NCBI GenBank assembly: GCA_902795275.1
Contig: CADBKQ010000006.1
Coordinates: 79,356-143,355, forward strand
Origin: an uncultured Eubacteriales bacterium
GTDB taxonomy: Bacteria; Bacillota; Clostridia; Christensenellales; Aristaeellaceae
Direction: 5' to 3'
Length of the DNA: 64,000 nucleotides
The position numbers and the translations under genes were made by a program. How positions within the stretch are numbered: position 1 is the first letter of the stretch; the number at the start of each line of letters is the position of its first letter. Positions 11,121-21,104 of this stretch are shown here, one piece after another. A model generated the notes under the pieces. The model ran no database searches. It saw only the letters and a list, made by a program, of their open reading frames with translations, and had not been told where the DNA came from.

Positions 11121-13946
11121 TTACTTCCCGGCTTTTCCGCGTTTCCTGGTGACGACGATGGTGGCCGTCAGGCCCGCGATGCCCGCCAGCATCATCCCGG
11201 CCCACAGAACCGGGTTTGCTTCGTCCCCGGTCTTGGGGATTCTCTTGTTGATGATGGTGCCGCCGTCGCAGCAGCGGTCGGTGACATGCTCGTACACACC
11301 CACGTTGACATACTTGGTCTGGTAGCCGGGAATCGGCTGCTCGATCACGTAGCAGGCCGCAGGCTCGGAGAACCAGGCGTTGTAGCGCCATTCCCTGTTG
11401 CTGTCAACCTTCTTGTCAAAGCCGTGATGGTACACGGTTCCGTCCTGCCTGTACAGGGTAAAGTCGATGCTCTTTTCGCTGTCGCCCTGCCAGACCTTTT
11501 TGAAGGTGAAGCTGTCGCTGGGCACCGCCACGTCGTCAAACTTGGCGGGGTCGATGACAGGCGCGGGCGTGGAGGTCGGGGCAGGCGTATCCGTGGGCGT
11601 TTCCTCGTCCTTGTAGGCGATGGCGTAGGTGGAGAACTCGGTGGATTCGCCGTCCAGGAAATTGCCCCGCCGGGTGGTGGGGAGGACTTTCGCCGCGTTG
11701 TTATGCACGTTCACCAGGGCGAACGTGCGCGGCGTGCCGAGCAAATTCTCCATAATGCCGACGCTGAACTTCACAGGAATCTTCGTTTCGTGGACTTCCG
11801 CCACATCCTGGCCGTTGACGTTCAGCATCAGCGTGATGTCGAAGGGTACGATGCCGGTATAGCCCGCGTCCTTTTGCAGCTGTTCCAACGCCGCCCGATC
11901 TTCGGCGGGAATCTGGTCCACGGAAAGCGGGGCGCTGATGAACAGCACCAGCACCTGCGCGTCGGGCCGGAGGACAGCCTGCCGCACTTCTTCGGAAATG
12001 CCTTTCATCTCGCCCTTTTGAATGGCGGCGATGATGCTTTCGACCACTTCCTGCATGTTGCTGCACTGGATGACCGGCGCGCCGGGCAGGATTTTCGCTT
12101 CGCCCTTATGCCATCCCGTGGCCTGCGCTTCAAACACTGCTTTGACTACCACGTTGGCTTTTCCGATGTTGAACTTGTTGTCCGTGATCGTCACGCCGCC
12201 GGACACGACCTGCCATTCCTTGAACTTGTAGCCCTGGGCGGGGGTCGCGGTCAGAAGCACTTCGGTGCCTTCATAGCCGGAATTGGGGGAAGCGGAGGCG
12301 GTGCCGTTGCCGTCGTTGGTGACGGTGACAAGGTAGGCGTCCCGCAAGGCGTAGGTGTAGGTATAGGTCTTGTCGGCGGTGATTTCCGTTTCCGTGCTGG
12401 GAACAACGTCCCACACGCCCGCCTTGAAGGCGCCGCCGGGCTTGGCGCCCACGGCTGGAATATCCGCTGCCGCTAATTTCAACGTATCGCCCGCGAAGCC
12501 GGTGAGGGTCGCGGTCTTGTCAGCATTGGTGCCGTCGTCCCAGGAGCCGTTGACTACCGTAAAGGTAACGGTGCTGCTGATCTTCCCCAGGGTGGTGAGC
12601 GCGGCGGGCTGGTAAGAAAGGGTATAGTTGCCGGTCACGTCGTTCCCTTTTGCGTCCAGAATCTTCGCGGCGGAGGGGACGATCTTTCCGTTTTCCGCCG
12701 TCAGCGTGACGGCGTTCAGGGTATGGCCGGAAAGCGCCTCCGTCAGGGTGGCCCATTCCTTGCCGGTCTGGATGCTTTCGCCCTCCTTGACCGTCTGCTC
12801 CAAAGCGGTGACAGTCGCCGCCTTGGGCGTGATGCCCGCCGAAACGGGCTTGGGTTCCGAGTCCAGGTGCGTTGCGTCGCCCTGGGCTTTGTGCCACACA
12901 TAGTATTTCCCTATATCCTTTTCTGTGGGGATGGCGTCGCTCCAATTCGTGCCCGGGGCGGTCTCCGTTCCGATGACGTACTGCATGGTGCCGTTTACGG
13001 CCGCGCCGGCGGTCACAAGCGCCTGCGCATTTCCGTTATCGACCCAGCTCTTTGCCGTCGGAAGCGTTGTGACGGTTGCAATCCCCTTTACCGTCACACT
13101 ACAGCTTGCCTGCTTGCTTGAATCCGCGTTGCTCGTTACCGTAACCGTGGTATTGCCTGCCGCTGTGCCTTTGGCATACACCTCGGTCGTGGAAATCGCG
13201 GTGTTTAAATCCAGCGCGGTACTGCACGCTTCATTGGAATAGAGCGCGACGCCCGTGCCGGTTACCGACCATTTCACCTTTTTATCCGTGGCGTTGTTTG
13301 GACTTACGGAAGCAGTCAGCTTCACCGCATCGCCGCCCACGACCAGCGCAGCGGAAGAAGGGCTGAGCGTGACCTTCTCAGCAGGAATCCAGTTCGGAAC
13401 CGTGATCGCAGTCGGCGCGCTGCCGTAGTCCGTTTCATGCTCGCCGTTCACCTGTTCGGCCAGCAGCCAGACCTGCCAATTCCCCTTGTTGGTTTCATAG
13501 TTGTCCGGCAGCGTAAAAGTGACCGTGCCGTTGGCTTCGCTCACCGCGGCGGTGGCGTAATACTGTTTCACCGCGCCGGTGCTCCAGCCGCTTCCGGCGG
13601 CCCAAGAATCATTTTTGTTCGTAATCAGCAGGGACACATGGTTGGAGCCGCTGTCCTTGGTATAGGGCACGGTGATCTGGGTGGCGCTGTCTCTCGTAAT
13701 CGCCGCGCCCGGCTGGATTCCGATGGTTCTGTTGGAATCAGCCAGCGTCAGCTTATACTGATTGGATTGGATGAGAGAGGAGAAGAGGACAGAGGAAAGA
13801 TTTAAATTAAAAGCGGGCCGAGCGCCGTTGTTGAAATCCACGCGACTGTTGAACACCCAGCCGTCAGGGCCTACGTATCCGGACCAGATATCGTTGCGCG
13901 TAAGGGGCGACCGCAGCCACCACCACCAGGATTGGTTGACCGACAC
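11121..13946 (-). pseudogene. Sortase-anchored surface protein, C-terminal part (frameshifted)
   Basis: Larger part of an interrupted cell-wall protein whose N-terminus lies at 13871-14554. It opens with a WWWWLRSP segment and GARPAFNL, the end of a DUF6273-like domain. Then come Ig-like BIG2-type repeats (SVSPNNATDKKVKWSV), a MucBP/InlB-like repeat (SPNSGYEGTEVLLTATPAQG) and a Cna-B-like domain (FTFKKVWQGDSEKSIDFTLY). The sorting signal is IPKTGDE, then a hydrophobic helix and RKRGKAGK. The predicted mature protein is displayed on the wall. There is no credible start codon with a ribosome site in this frame, so it depends on the upstream part. The lesion lies near 13975. Confidence 0.8.
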
Positions 13947-14554
13947 TTTCTGTGCCTGACGGTCTGAATCGCCAACAGCTTGTCCGCTTCCCGGGCCGAC
14001 AGGAAGAAGATATGCTCCCCGTTCAGCGGGGCCGCGCTGTAATACTCATTCTTATATCCGCCGCAATAAAACCCGCCGGAGGAATTATTCTGTTCGTTGA
14101 CCGTGGTCGCGTTGACGGCGCGCTTTTCCGCGGCCGTCAGCCAATTGCTGCTGTTCCAGAAGGCCGTACACCACGCCTGGGCATCGCTGCCCGCCCATTG
14201 GTTGCTGGAGCAGTCCTGCTTGAAATAGCAGTTTACGTCCAGAATCTGTTTGGAAATCAGCAGGGCTTCCCCCATCCCGCTGACCGGCAGGTTCGCGTCG
14301 TCGTCCGGGTCCGCGCTGCCGCCGCCCGACAGCACCCGCCACTGGATGGGGCCGTTGCCGTAATCGGTGTCATTGTACCTGCCGAACCAGACCGTGTAAT
14401 TCCTGGCGGTGGACGTGGCCTTGGCGATTTCCCCCGCGCCCAGCGCGATCTCCGGCGTGCTTCCTTCCGCATACGCCGCAGCCGGCCCCGACAGCAGCCC
14501 CGCCGCCATCGACATCACCATCAGCGCCAGTACCATGATCCGCATCTTTTTCAT
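13871..14554 (-). pseudogene. Sortase-anchored surface protein, N-terminal part (frameshifted)
   Basis: Begins with MKKMRIMVLALMVMSMAAGL and an AYAEG cleavage region, a clear signal peptide. The mature part, with TVWFGRYNDTDYGNGPIQWR and AFWNSSNWLTAAEKRAVNAT, is a DUF6273-like domain. This domain normally continues into WWLRSP; here the frame leaves that path after FLSAREADKLLAIQ and stops at 13871, while the continuation (GDSDRQAQKVSVNQSWWWW) is in another frame. One base lost or gained near 13975 would restore a protein of about 1144 residues. I chose the ATG at 14554 because the signal peptide starts there. Confidence 0.8.
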
Positions 14555-14634
14555 TGCCTGTCTCTCGTTTCCTCTGTGCCGCCGGGCCCCTTCCCGCCCC
14601 GCAGCCCTTTGCGACATAACTTGCCATTTTCTGT

Positions 14635-14663
14635 ATTCTACCATAAATTGTTACAATTGTGTA
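14635..14663 (-). promoter_or_regulatory. Possible promoter of the surface protein gene
   Basis: On the minus strand, TACACA and TAGAAT stand 17 bases apart, about 80 bases upstream of the ATG at 14554. A 13-base palindrome, AATTGTTACAATT, lies between them and could be an operator. The -35 box is weak. The rest of 14555-14796 shows no gene. Confidence 0.4.
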
Positions 14664-14796
14664 GAAGAAAAATGAACAAATTTGCGCTTCTTTTGCATTT
14701 TTTCTTCATTTTTTCGCCCACCGCCCGTGAACATGGCTGCCCCCCCCCTGTTGCGTGCCACTCAAACGGCAAGCAAAAATTTTTTCGTTTACCCCC

Positions 14797-14825
14797 TTTA
14801 CAAGCGGCGCAATTTGTGGTAATAT
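14797..14825 (+). promoter_or_regulatory. Promoter of tRNA-Ala
   Basis: TTTACA at 14797-14802 and TAATAT at 14820-14825 with 17-base spacing, placing the transcript start a few bases before the tRNA 5' end. Confidence 0.75.
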
Positions 14826-14838
14826 ATCTTTCGTTCGA

Positions 14839-14911
14839 GGGGCATTAGCGCAGCTGGTAGCGCACAACACTGGCAGTGTTGGGGTCAGGAGTTCGAGTCT
14901 CCTATGCTCCA
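14839..14911 (+). tRNA. tRNA-Ala (anticodon GGC)
   Basis: A complete cloverleaf of 73 bases. The acceptor stem GGGGCAT/ATGCTCC contains the G3-U70 pair that marks alanine tRNAs. The D-arm is GCGC/GCGC, the anticodon loop CTGGCAG gives anticodon GGC, and the T-arm is AGGAG-TTCGAGT-CTCCT. The discriminator is A and no CCA is encoded. A terminator follows 15 bases later. Confidence 0.96.
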
Positions 14912-14925
14912 CTTACAAAATGAAA

Positions 14926-14966
14926 CCCGAACTTTCAGCCAACCGGCAGATGGTTCGGGCTTTTTG
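14926..14966 (+). terminator. Terminator after tRNA-Ala
   Basis: Stem CCCGAAC/GTTCGGG (14926-14932 with 14953-14959) followed by CTTTTTG. Confidence 0.75.
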
Positions 14967-15028
14967 TATATAGCAGTCAACGTCCGATTTCCCCGCAAGA
15001 GGCCGTTTTTGCATATTTTCCCAAGCCG

Positions 15029-17038
15029 ATGATGAAACAGGAAATGAGGCAGCAGCGTATGGAAAAGAAGTTCCCTGATCAGAAAGCAGAGAATCAGCAG
15101 CTTGTTTCCTCCGATAGAAAAACAGTCGCCGTCTTCATTTCGGCTCTGTACGAAGATATGGTGCGGCAGACGGTGAACGGGCTGCTGGACGCCGGCAGGA
15201 ATCAAAACATCAAGCTCATCTTTTTTACGAGCTTTGCGGATAACCACACCAGCAAAAACTATGACCTTTACCAGGACTACGACGTGGGCGACTTCGTGGT
15301 CTATCTGCTGCCCGACCTGAAAGAGTATGACGCGCTGATTTCCTTTGACACGTACATGACCGGCTCGTTTATCAAGCCCATCGACCAGCTGAAAAAGGCC
15401 GCGCCCTGCCCGGTGATCACCATGGGCACCGTGCGGGAAGGAACCTACAGCATCGTCAACGACCAGGATCTGTCTTTTTCCGAGCTGATCCGGCATGTGA
15501 TCGTCCATCACGGATGCAGGGATATTGTGCATGTCGCGGGGCCGGTGGAGCGCTCCTTCTGCCTGGAGCGCATCCGCATCTTCCAGGACACGCTGCGCCA
15601 ATGCGGCCTGCCCTGCGGGGACGACCGTATCTTCTACGGCGAGCTCCGCCCGGAATGCGGCCCGGACGTGGTGAAGGAAATCCTTTCCCGCTATGCGGAA
15701 AAAGGCGGCAGGAAGCTGCCGGAGGCCATTATCTGCGTGAACGACTACACGGCCATCGGCGTGATCAGCGCGCTGGAGGCGCAGGGCTTCCGGGTGCCCG
15801 ACGACGTGATCGTTACGGGGTATGACGATATTCTGCGCGCGCAATACAACGAGCCCTCCATCACCACCTCCGCCCAGCCCTTCTACCATGTGGGCCAAGC
15901 CGGGATGGAAACGCTGATTCGCGTTCTGAACGGCCAAAGCGCCCAGGCGCTGACCGCCGTTCCCGGCGTGCTCTGCCTGCGCCAGTCCTGCGGCTGCGAA
16001 CCCGCCAGGGGCTATAAAAAGAATACGATTGCGGAAAAATACATCCAGACCGTGACCAACCTGGAGAGCTTCGCCCTTTCCAATACCAACCTGATCCTCA
16101 GCTGCTCCATCACCAGAACGCTGGAGGGACTCTACGACCAGATCGAAAAAAGCTGCCTCCGCGAAACCAGGTTCAAAGACGCGGTGCTGTGCCTGATCAA
16201 CGGATGGGATCAGGAAAAGCTGATTCAGCATCACTATTCCCTGAAGGACGAGAGCTTCAGCGTGGTCTGCGGCATCTGGCACGGACAGCCCATCAAGCGG
16301 CAGAGCCTGCCCAAAGACCGCCTGCTGCCGGATGAAATGATGAACGACGAAACGCCGTACTATATCTTCCCGATTCATCACATGCAGTATTTCCTGGGCT
16401 ATTTCATCGTGAACCCCGAATTGAAGGGAATGGAACAGCTTCATGTCAAATCCTGGCTGGTGAGCGTCAGCACGGTGCTGATGAACTGGTTCTTCCGCAA
16501 TCAGCTGACCAATACCGTGATGGAGCTGGACGCCCTCTCCCAGACGGACATGCTGACCGGGCTGTACAACCGGCGGGGCTATTACCGCTTCTTTGAAAGC
16601 TACTACAAGGAATGCAGCGACGCCGGCACGGAACTGGCCGTGTTCCAGATCGACATGAACAAAATGAAGATCATCAACGACCGCTACGGCCATGCGGAAG
16701 GCGACTTCTGCCTGTGCGCCATCGCCCAGGCCATGAAGAAGAACGCCTTGGACGGCGAAATCTGCATCCGCACCGGCGGCGATGAGTTTGTCGTGCTGGC
16801 AAAGCACTATGATCAGGAAAAGGAAGAAAAGTTCCACCGGCTCGTGCAGGAGGGAATCGACGGCATTCTCCGCGACGCCGGGAAAAGCTACCAGGTTTCC
16901 GTCAGCATCGGCTGCTATCGGAGAATCCCCAAGTATACGGACGACGTTTCCATGCAGAACGAAGCCGAGCTGTTCCTGAGAAAAGCGGACAAGGCCATGT
17001 ACAAAGAAAAAAACAGCGCGAGGCTGAAATCCTGCTGA
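15029..17038 (+). CDS. LacI-type ligand-binding domain fused to GGDEF diguanylate cyclase
   Basis: Predicted cytoplasmic sensor of 669 residues that would make cyclic di-GMP in response to a small ligand. Residues about 30-330 have the periplasmic-binding-protein fold of LacI regulators (VAVFISALYEDMVRQTVNGL, IVHVAGPVERS, AIICVNDYTAIGVISALEAQG, DVIVTGYDD) but no helix-turn-helix and no signal peptide. A linker of about 180 residues leads to a GGDEF domain with TDMLTGLYNRRGYYRFF and an intact RTGGDEF at about residue 583. No RxxD inhibitory site is seen at the usual position. The gene is monocistronic, flanked by the tRNA and a repeat element. The ligand cannot be deduced. Confidence 0.88.
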   Translation: MMKQEMRQQRMEKKFPDQKAENQQLVSSDRKTVAVFISALYEDMVRQTVNGLLDAGRNQNIKLIFFTSFADNHTSKNYDLYQDYDVGDFVVYLLPDLKEYDALISFDTYMTGSFIKPIDQLKKAAPCPVITMGTVREGTYSIVNDQDLSFSELIRHVIVHHGCRDIVHVAGPVERSFCLERIRIFQDTLRQCGLPCGDDRIFYGELRPECGPDVVKEILSRYAEKGGRKLPEAIICVNDYTAIGVISALEAQGFRVPDDVIVTGYDDILRAQYNEPSITTSAQPFYHVGQAGMETLIRVLNGQSAQALTAVPGVLCLRQSCGCEPARGYKKNTIAEKYIQTVTNLESFALSNTNLILSCSITRTLEGLYDQIEKSCLRETRFKDAVLCLINGWDQEKLIQHHYSLKDESFSVVCGIWHGQPIKRQSLPKDRLLPDEMMNDETPYYIFPIHHMQYFLGYFIVNPELKGMEQLHVKSWLVSVSTVLMNWFFRNQLTNTVMELDALSQTDMLTGLYNRRGYYRFFESYYKECSDAGTELAVFQIDMNKMKIINDRYGHAEGDFCLCAIAQAMKKNALDGEICIRTGGDEFVVLAKHYDQEKEEKFHRLVQEGIDGILRDAGKSYQVSVSIGCYRRIPKYTDDVSMQNEAELFLRKADKAMYKEKNSARLKSC

Positions 17039-17089
17039 CGCCCCAGACAGGCATAACGATAAGGAACGATTCAGAGAACGGGGAGTTTT

Positions 17090-17310
17090 CTGGGGGAAAC
17101 CATTCTTTTTCCTCTCCAGGGCCTTCCGGCCCGGCCTCTGCTGAAAATATGCCAAAAGGCATATTTTCCGGGCGCTTCGGCCCCAAAGAAGGTTTCCCCC
17201 AGACCCCTTTCCAAGAAAGCAAAATCATTTCATCCCACATGTCTTGAACACTTGCCAGGAAATGTGTTTTTTATCGTCTTTCTCGGAAGGGGGCTGGGGG
17301 AACCCGAATC
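17090..17310. repeat. Palindromic intergenic element, copy 2 plus a degenerate half copy
   Basis: Outer arms CTGGGGGAAACC (from 17090) and GGTTTCCCCCAG (to 17202) enclose a perfect inner hairpin, GAAAATATGCC/GGCATATTTTC (17143-17153 with 17158-17168), and a GC-rich pair around GGGCCTTCCGGCCC. A partial copy, TTTCTCGGAAGGGGGCTGGG followed by GGAACCC, lies at about 17277-17304. This element fills almost the whole gap between the convergent genes; I see no gene in it. Confidence 0.72.
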
Positions 17311-17336
17311 ATAACTCAAAGACAACTGTTCGCCTG

Positions 17337-17984
17337 TTATTCGCCGCGCTTCCTGTAATCCGCCTCGATCTCCTGCTTCCAGTCGGCGGAGAGGGGCTGG
17401 GCGGAGCGCACGCTGCGGATGGCTTTGTGGAGCACCTGATAGTTCAGCGCGGTGCCAACGGCGTCGGCACGGTAATCCACGGCGCGGTCGGCGTCGATGC
17501 CGAAGCGGCCCGCGGTTTCCACGGCGTCGATGTTCGCGGCGAGGAACAGGAATTCCCAGCCGTACTTTTCCTTCTGCCACTCGATCAAGCGCTTTACCTC
17601 TTCCGCGTCATACATGCGGCTGGCGTTCTCCATGCCGTCGGTGGTGATGACGAACAGGGTATGTTCGGGCACGTCCTCCTCCCGGGCGTACTTATGCACG
17701 TTGCCGATGTGGTGAATCGCGCCGCCGATGGCGTCCAGCAGCGCGGTGCAGCCGCCGACAGCATACTGTCGGTCGGTCAGAGGTTCAACCTTGCCAATCG
17801 GCACCCGGTCATGAAACACCTTGCTCTTGCTGGCGAAGATCACGGTGGACACATACGCTTCGCCCGGCTCCTTCTTCTGCTTTTCGATCATGCCGTTGAA
17901 GCCGCCGATGGTGTCCTGCTCCAGCCCCGCCATGGAGCCGCTGGCGTCCAGGATAAATACCAGTTCCGTTAAATCCTTCTTCAT
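17337..17984 (-). CDS. von Willebrand factor A domain protein
   Basis: Cytoplasmic vWA protein of 215 residues with no signal peptide. The metal-ion-dependent adhesion site is intact: DASGS near residue 13, the conserved threonine in GGCTALLDAIG, and TTDGMENAS. Such proteins bind partner proteins through a divalent metal and often work with AAA ATPases or stress proteins. Here the partner is likely the macro-domain protein whose gene ends 107 bases upstream on the same strand. A GGGAGGT ribosome site supports the start. The exact role is unknown. Confidence 0.85.
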   Translation of the reverse strand: MKKDLTELVFILDASGSMAGLEQDTIGGFNGMIEKQKKEPGEAYVSTVIFASKSKVFHDRVPIGKVEPLTDRQYAVGGCTALLDAIGGAIHHIGNVHKYAREEDVPEHTLFVITTDGMENASRMYDAEEVKRLIEWQKEKYGWEFLFLAANIDAVETAGRFGIDADRAVDYRADAVGTALNYQVLHKAIRSVRSAQPLSADWKQEIEADYRKRGE

Positions 17985-18091
17985 AAAAATACCTCCCGTT
18001 CGCTGTGTTTTTGCAAGTTTTTCTCAAGCTTGCGAGATGATTATACCGCGAACCGGGAGGAAGATGGTCGCCTGAAAGGCGACAAAATTTT

Positions 18092-19189
18092 TTATGCCAC
18101 GGACCCCAGCAGCGGCAGATCAAACTGGAACAGCACTTCGTTGATTTCCAGCAGGTTGTACAGGCCGTTTTTGATAAAGTATTCCAGCACGATGTCCATT
18201 TTGCTGCTGCGGCTGAGGGCAAAGCCCGCCTTTTCCAGCATTTCCTTGGTTTCGTCCAGGCTCAGCTCCAGCGCCACCGCAAAGGCGAACACCGTGGGCT
18301 TGCCGGGGCGGTACGCCGGATTGGTTCTGATTTTGCTGAACAGCTTCCTGTCCACATTCGCCTTTTTGTAACACTGGGCGTCGGTCATGCCCTTCTCGTC
18401 AATCTTGCGCAGCAGCATCTGGGAAAAGCCCTCGTCGGTCTGGCGGAGCAAATCTTCCCAATCCGGCTGTATGCTCGTTTGCATCAGCGGCTGCGGCCTT
18501 AATGCGCTATCCGGCGCGGGCGCCGCGTCGGCCAAAGGCGCGGAGTCGAACAGATCGTGGAAGATGCTCTCCCCCAGCATCTGATCGTATTCCAGCGCTT
18601 TTTCCTCGTCCGAATGCCACAGCGCTTCCCGTTGGTACTCCCTGCGGCGGTCGTTGTGCGCGTCCACATAGTTCTGGTCGATGTACTGCTTCACATCGTG
18701 GAACAGCTTCATGCTCACCGCCAGCGCGCCCGCGCCGAACACCACCAGGTACACCTGCATTTCATTTTCCATCAGGAATTCGGTGATCGCCTGGGTGGCG
18801 ATGGGCAGGGCCAGCTCCTTGGGATAGCCGTACACGCCGGTGGAGATCATGGGAAACGCCACGCTCTCGCAGCGCAGCTTCCGGGCAAGGTTCAGGGAAT
18901 TGCGATAGCACGCGGCCAGCAGCTCGGGCTCGCCGTGATCGCCGCCGCGCCAGATGGGGCCGACGGTGTGGATCACGAATTTCGCGGGCAGGCGATAGCC
19001 CTTCGTGGCCTTGGCCTGGCCGGTTTCACAGCCGCCCAGCCCGCGGCATTCTTCCAGCAGTTCCGGTCCGGCGGCGCAATGAATCGCCCCGTCTACGCCG
19101 CCTCCGCCCAATAAGCTGCGGTTGGCGGCATTTACGATGGCGTCCACGCGCATTTTCGTGATGTCGTTTCTGACAATTTGCAGAGGCAT
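18092..19189 (-). CDS. Macro-domain protein with C-terminal helical extension
   Basis: A protein of 365 residues. Residues 1-150 are a macro domain: [20 protein letters not shown] (ADP-ribose-binding asparagine and glycine-rich loop), IHTVGPIW, and [12 protein letters not shown]. Many such domains remove ADP-ribose or O-acetyl-ADP-ribose. Residues about 240-365 form a separate helical domain with [20 protein letters not shown] and a segment like a small XRE-type helix-turn-helix ([15 protein letters not shown]), ending in [20 protein letters not shown]. The family occurs in Clostridia, but this tail is not functionally described to my knowledge. A GGGAGG site precedes the start; the vWA gene follows. 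Confidence 0.87.
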   Translation of the reverse strand: MPLQIVRNDITKMRVDAIVNAANRSLLGGGGVDGAIHCAAGPELLEECRGLGGCETGQAKATKGYRLPAKFVIHTVGPIWRGGDHGEPELLAACYRNSLNLARKLRCESVAFPMISTGVYGYPKELALPIATQAITEFLMENEMQVYLVVFGAGALAVSMKLFHDVKQYIDQNYVDAHNDRRREYQREALWHSDEEKALEYDQMLGESIFHDLFDSAPLADAAPAPDSALRPQPLMQTSIQPDWEDLLRQTDEGFSQMLLRKIDEKGMTDAQCYKKANVDRKLFSKIRTNPAYRPGKPTVFAFAVALELSLDETKEMLEKAGFALSRSSKMDIVLEYFIKNGLYNLLEINEVLFQFDLPLLGSVA

Positions 19190-19286
19190 AGCCCGGCCTC
19201 CCGTCTTTGCTTTTCGTGCAGGTGTTCAGTGGGTGCTTTCGTATGCACTTGAAGAGACTATTCAAAAGCCTTCCCGATTCGCGCGA

Positions 19287-20453
19287 TCAATGGTGTCCGC
19301 CCGCGGCTTTGCTCTTGTCCCGGCTCTGTTTGATCTTATACAGTTCCTCGTCCGCCGCGGCGATCAAATCCTTGCTGACCATACCGCTGCGGTAGCCCGC
19401 CACGCCGATGCTGACCGTCAGCTCGTAAGGCGCTTTTTCCTTCTCCTGGCTTTCGCGCAGGTTCTGGCGGATCGCGTCAGCCAGGCGGTCGGCGTCTTCC
19501 TGCGTGCCCTCCAGCACGATGATGAACTCGTCGCCGCCGTAGCGGGCGATGAAGGGACGGCGCTTGAAGGAACGGCAGGCCTCTTTCAGGGCGTCCGCCA
19601 CGCGGATCAAGGCGTGGTCGCCTTCCAGGTGGCCGTAAGTGTCGTTGATGGGCTTGAAATAGTCCACGTCGATCATCAGCACGTACAGGCGGCTTTCGTG
19701 GTTGACCAGTTTGTAATTGATAAACCCGATCAGGTTCTGGCGGTTGTTCACCTGGGTCAGCTTGTCCATGGAAATCTGCTGCCGGTTGGTGCCCACATAG
19801 ATGCACAGCAGGTTGATGGAAATGCACACGCAGATGACCGGATAGCTTTCGCCCACGGACGAAAGCAGCCAGGTCAGCAGGATGCACAGGGCGAAGGACG
19901 CCGTGGTCTGCAAATGGGCTTTGCGGTTGGGGCCAAATTCCCGGAAGCAGCGGATGAACAGCCGCACGCCGAAGAACAGGGAAATGCCGGAAAAATACGC
20001 CATCAGCACGTGGTACATGTTGCCGCGTTTGTACACAAAGGATTCGTCGATATAGAACAGCTGGTGATTCCAAAAATTGATCACGATGGGAATGATGGGA
20101 ATCAGGCTGGGGATGATGAACATCAGGTGCACCTTTTTGCGCACCATGTCGCCCCGGCGGATCTCCGTTTCCGCATAGCCGCACCAGCAGATCACGCTGT
20201 TGCTGAGAAGGAGAAAAAAGAGGGTCTTGAACACAAAGGACAGTTCTTTCGTCCAGGGCGTAGCGATGATGCCGCGGTTGAAAACGGTGAAAAGCAAATT
20301 GGCCGTGAAGGTCGCGCAAAATCCGGCGAAGCACCGCACCAGCCACTGGTCCGACGCGGAATGGGATTCGGCCCTGACGCTCCAATGCAGCAGCAGCCCC
20401 ACAAGAATCACGCAAATCAGGTATATCTCAGCGTATAACATCGCTTCCATCAT
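19287..20453 (-). CDS. Membrane-bound GGDEF diguanylate cyclase
   Basis: A 388-residue protein with about seven hydrophobic helices in residues 1-220 and a C-terminal GGDEF domain (DKLTQVNNRQNLIGFI, DVDYFKPINDTYGHLEGD, RYGGDEF at about residue 306, then VSIGVAGY). All catalytic motifs are present, so it should be an active cyclic di-GMP synthase regulated by its membrane sensor part. No known sensory domain is recognised in the helices. It is a single gene with a GGAG ribosome site. Confidence 0.9.
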   Translation of the reverse strand: MMEAMLYAEIYLICVILVGLLLHWSVRAESHSASDQWLVRCFAGFCATFTANLLFTVFNRGIIATPWTKELSFVFKTLFFLLLSNSVICWCGYAETEIRRGDMVRKKVHLMFIIPSLIPIIPIVINFWNHQLFYIDESFVYKRGNMYHVLMAYFSGISLFFGVRLFIRCFREFGPNRKAHLQTTASFALCILLTWLLSSVGESYPVICVCISINLLCIYVGTNRQQISMDKLTQVNNRQNLIGFINYKLVNHESRLYVLMIDVDYFKPINDTYGHLEGDHALIRVADALKEACRSFKRRPFIARYGGDEFIIVLEGTQEDADRLADAIRQNLRESQEKEKAPYELTVSIGVAGYRSGMVSKDLIAAADEELYKIKQSRDKSKAAGGHH

Positions 20454-20652
20454 GGTTGCTGAACGCTCCTTACTGTTTGCCTGGGATAGTTTCAGTCAAA
20501 GGGTGGTGCCCTCTGTTTTGTAAAAATTTACCAATTTTAATCAACCTATAATCATACAAATTTGACTATTCTTCATCATTCTTCTTTTTCCTGCCGGGTT
20601 CAAAAAATAATTTGTTCCGGCGAGGCGTTTATGGATGCTTCAAGTATAGAAA

Positions 20653-20775
20653 GAGGGATTAGGGATTAGGGATTAGGGATTAGGGGTAAGTAGAAAAACA
20701 TGCGTTATCAATATGATAATCGATGAAAAAGCAAATCAAGCTGACTAATCCCTATTCCCTAATCCCTATTTCCTC
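20653..20775. repeat. Inverted heptamer array B, with four perfect GGGATTA units
   Basis: GGGATTA is repeated four times in perfect tandem and closed by GGGG at 20655-20686. It is mirrored by TAATCCC/TATTCCC units at 20745-20775 across a spacer of about 58 bases. The rest of the 342-base gap (20454-20795) between the cyclase start and the yabQ stop holds no gene. Confidence 0.88.
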
Positions 20776-20795
20776 ACTTTGCCCTCGCCGCACTG

Positions 20796-21104
20796 TCACT
20801 TTTTCTTCAAGCGCCGCGCGGCGGCCCGGAGCAACCGCCGGATGCCCAGGCAGTAAGTTCCCGCGCCGAAAGCCAGCCCCAGCAGAATATACAGCCTCAC
20901 CTGCCGCTCGCCGCCCGCGGCCAGGGCCAGCGCCACCGCGCCGCCCGTCAGCAGGCACCAGAGGGCGTCCAGCAGCGGCGGCCAGAAACGAGGCAGGAAC
21001 CGCCGCGCCACCGCCAGCAGGTCGTACAGCACAGCCGCGCCAAACCCCGCGTATGCCAGCAGCAGAAAGGTGCGGGCCTGCCCCGCCGTTTCAAAGAAAA
21101 TCAT
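20796..21104 (-). CDS. yabQ: YabQ-like spore cortex biosynthesis protein
   Basis: Small membrane protein of 102 residues with three to four hydrophobic helices, the YabQ-style YDLLAVARRFLPRF segment after the first helix, and a basic C-terminus. In Bacillus YabQ localises to the forespore outer membrane and is needed for cortex formation. The start overlaps the yabP stop by four bases (ATGA), which strengthens the assignment of both short genes. Confidence 0.8.
   Translation of the reverse strand: MIFFETAGQARTFLLLAYAGFGAAVLYDLLAVARRFLPRFWPPLLDALWCLLTGGAVALALAAGGERQVRLYILLGLAFGAGTYCLGIRRLLRAAARRLKKK

Noticed and set aside
11112..12476. 454-codon frame antisense to the surface protein
   Set aside because: Val/Gly/His-rich shadow of a gene with clear BIG2-type, InlB-like and sorting-signal features.
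14885..17155. 756-codon open frame antisense to the LacI-GGDEF gene
   Set aside because: Shadow of a clear sensor-cyclase gene; no recognisable domain.
20655..20686. True telomere or linear replicon end
   Set aside because: The array is short, internal, mirrored by its complement and repeated at several loci between ordinary genes.
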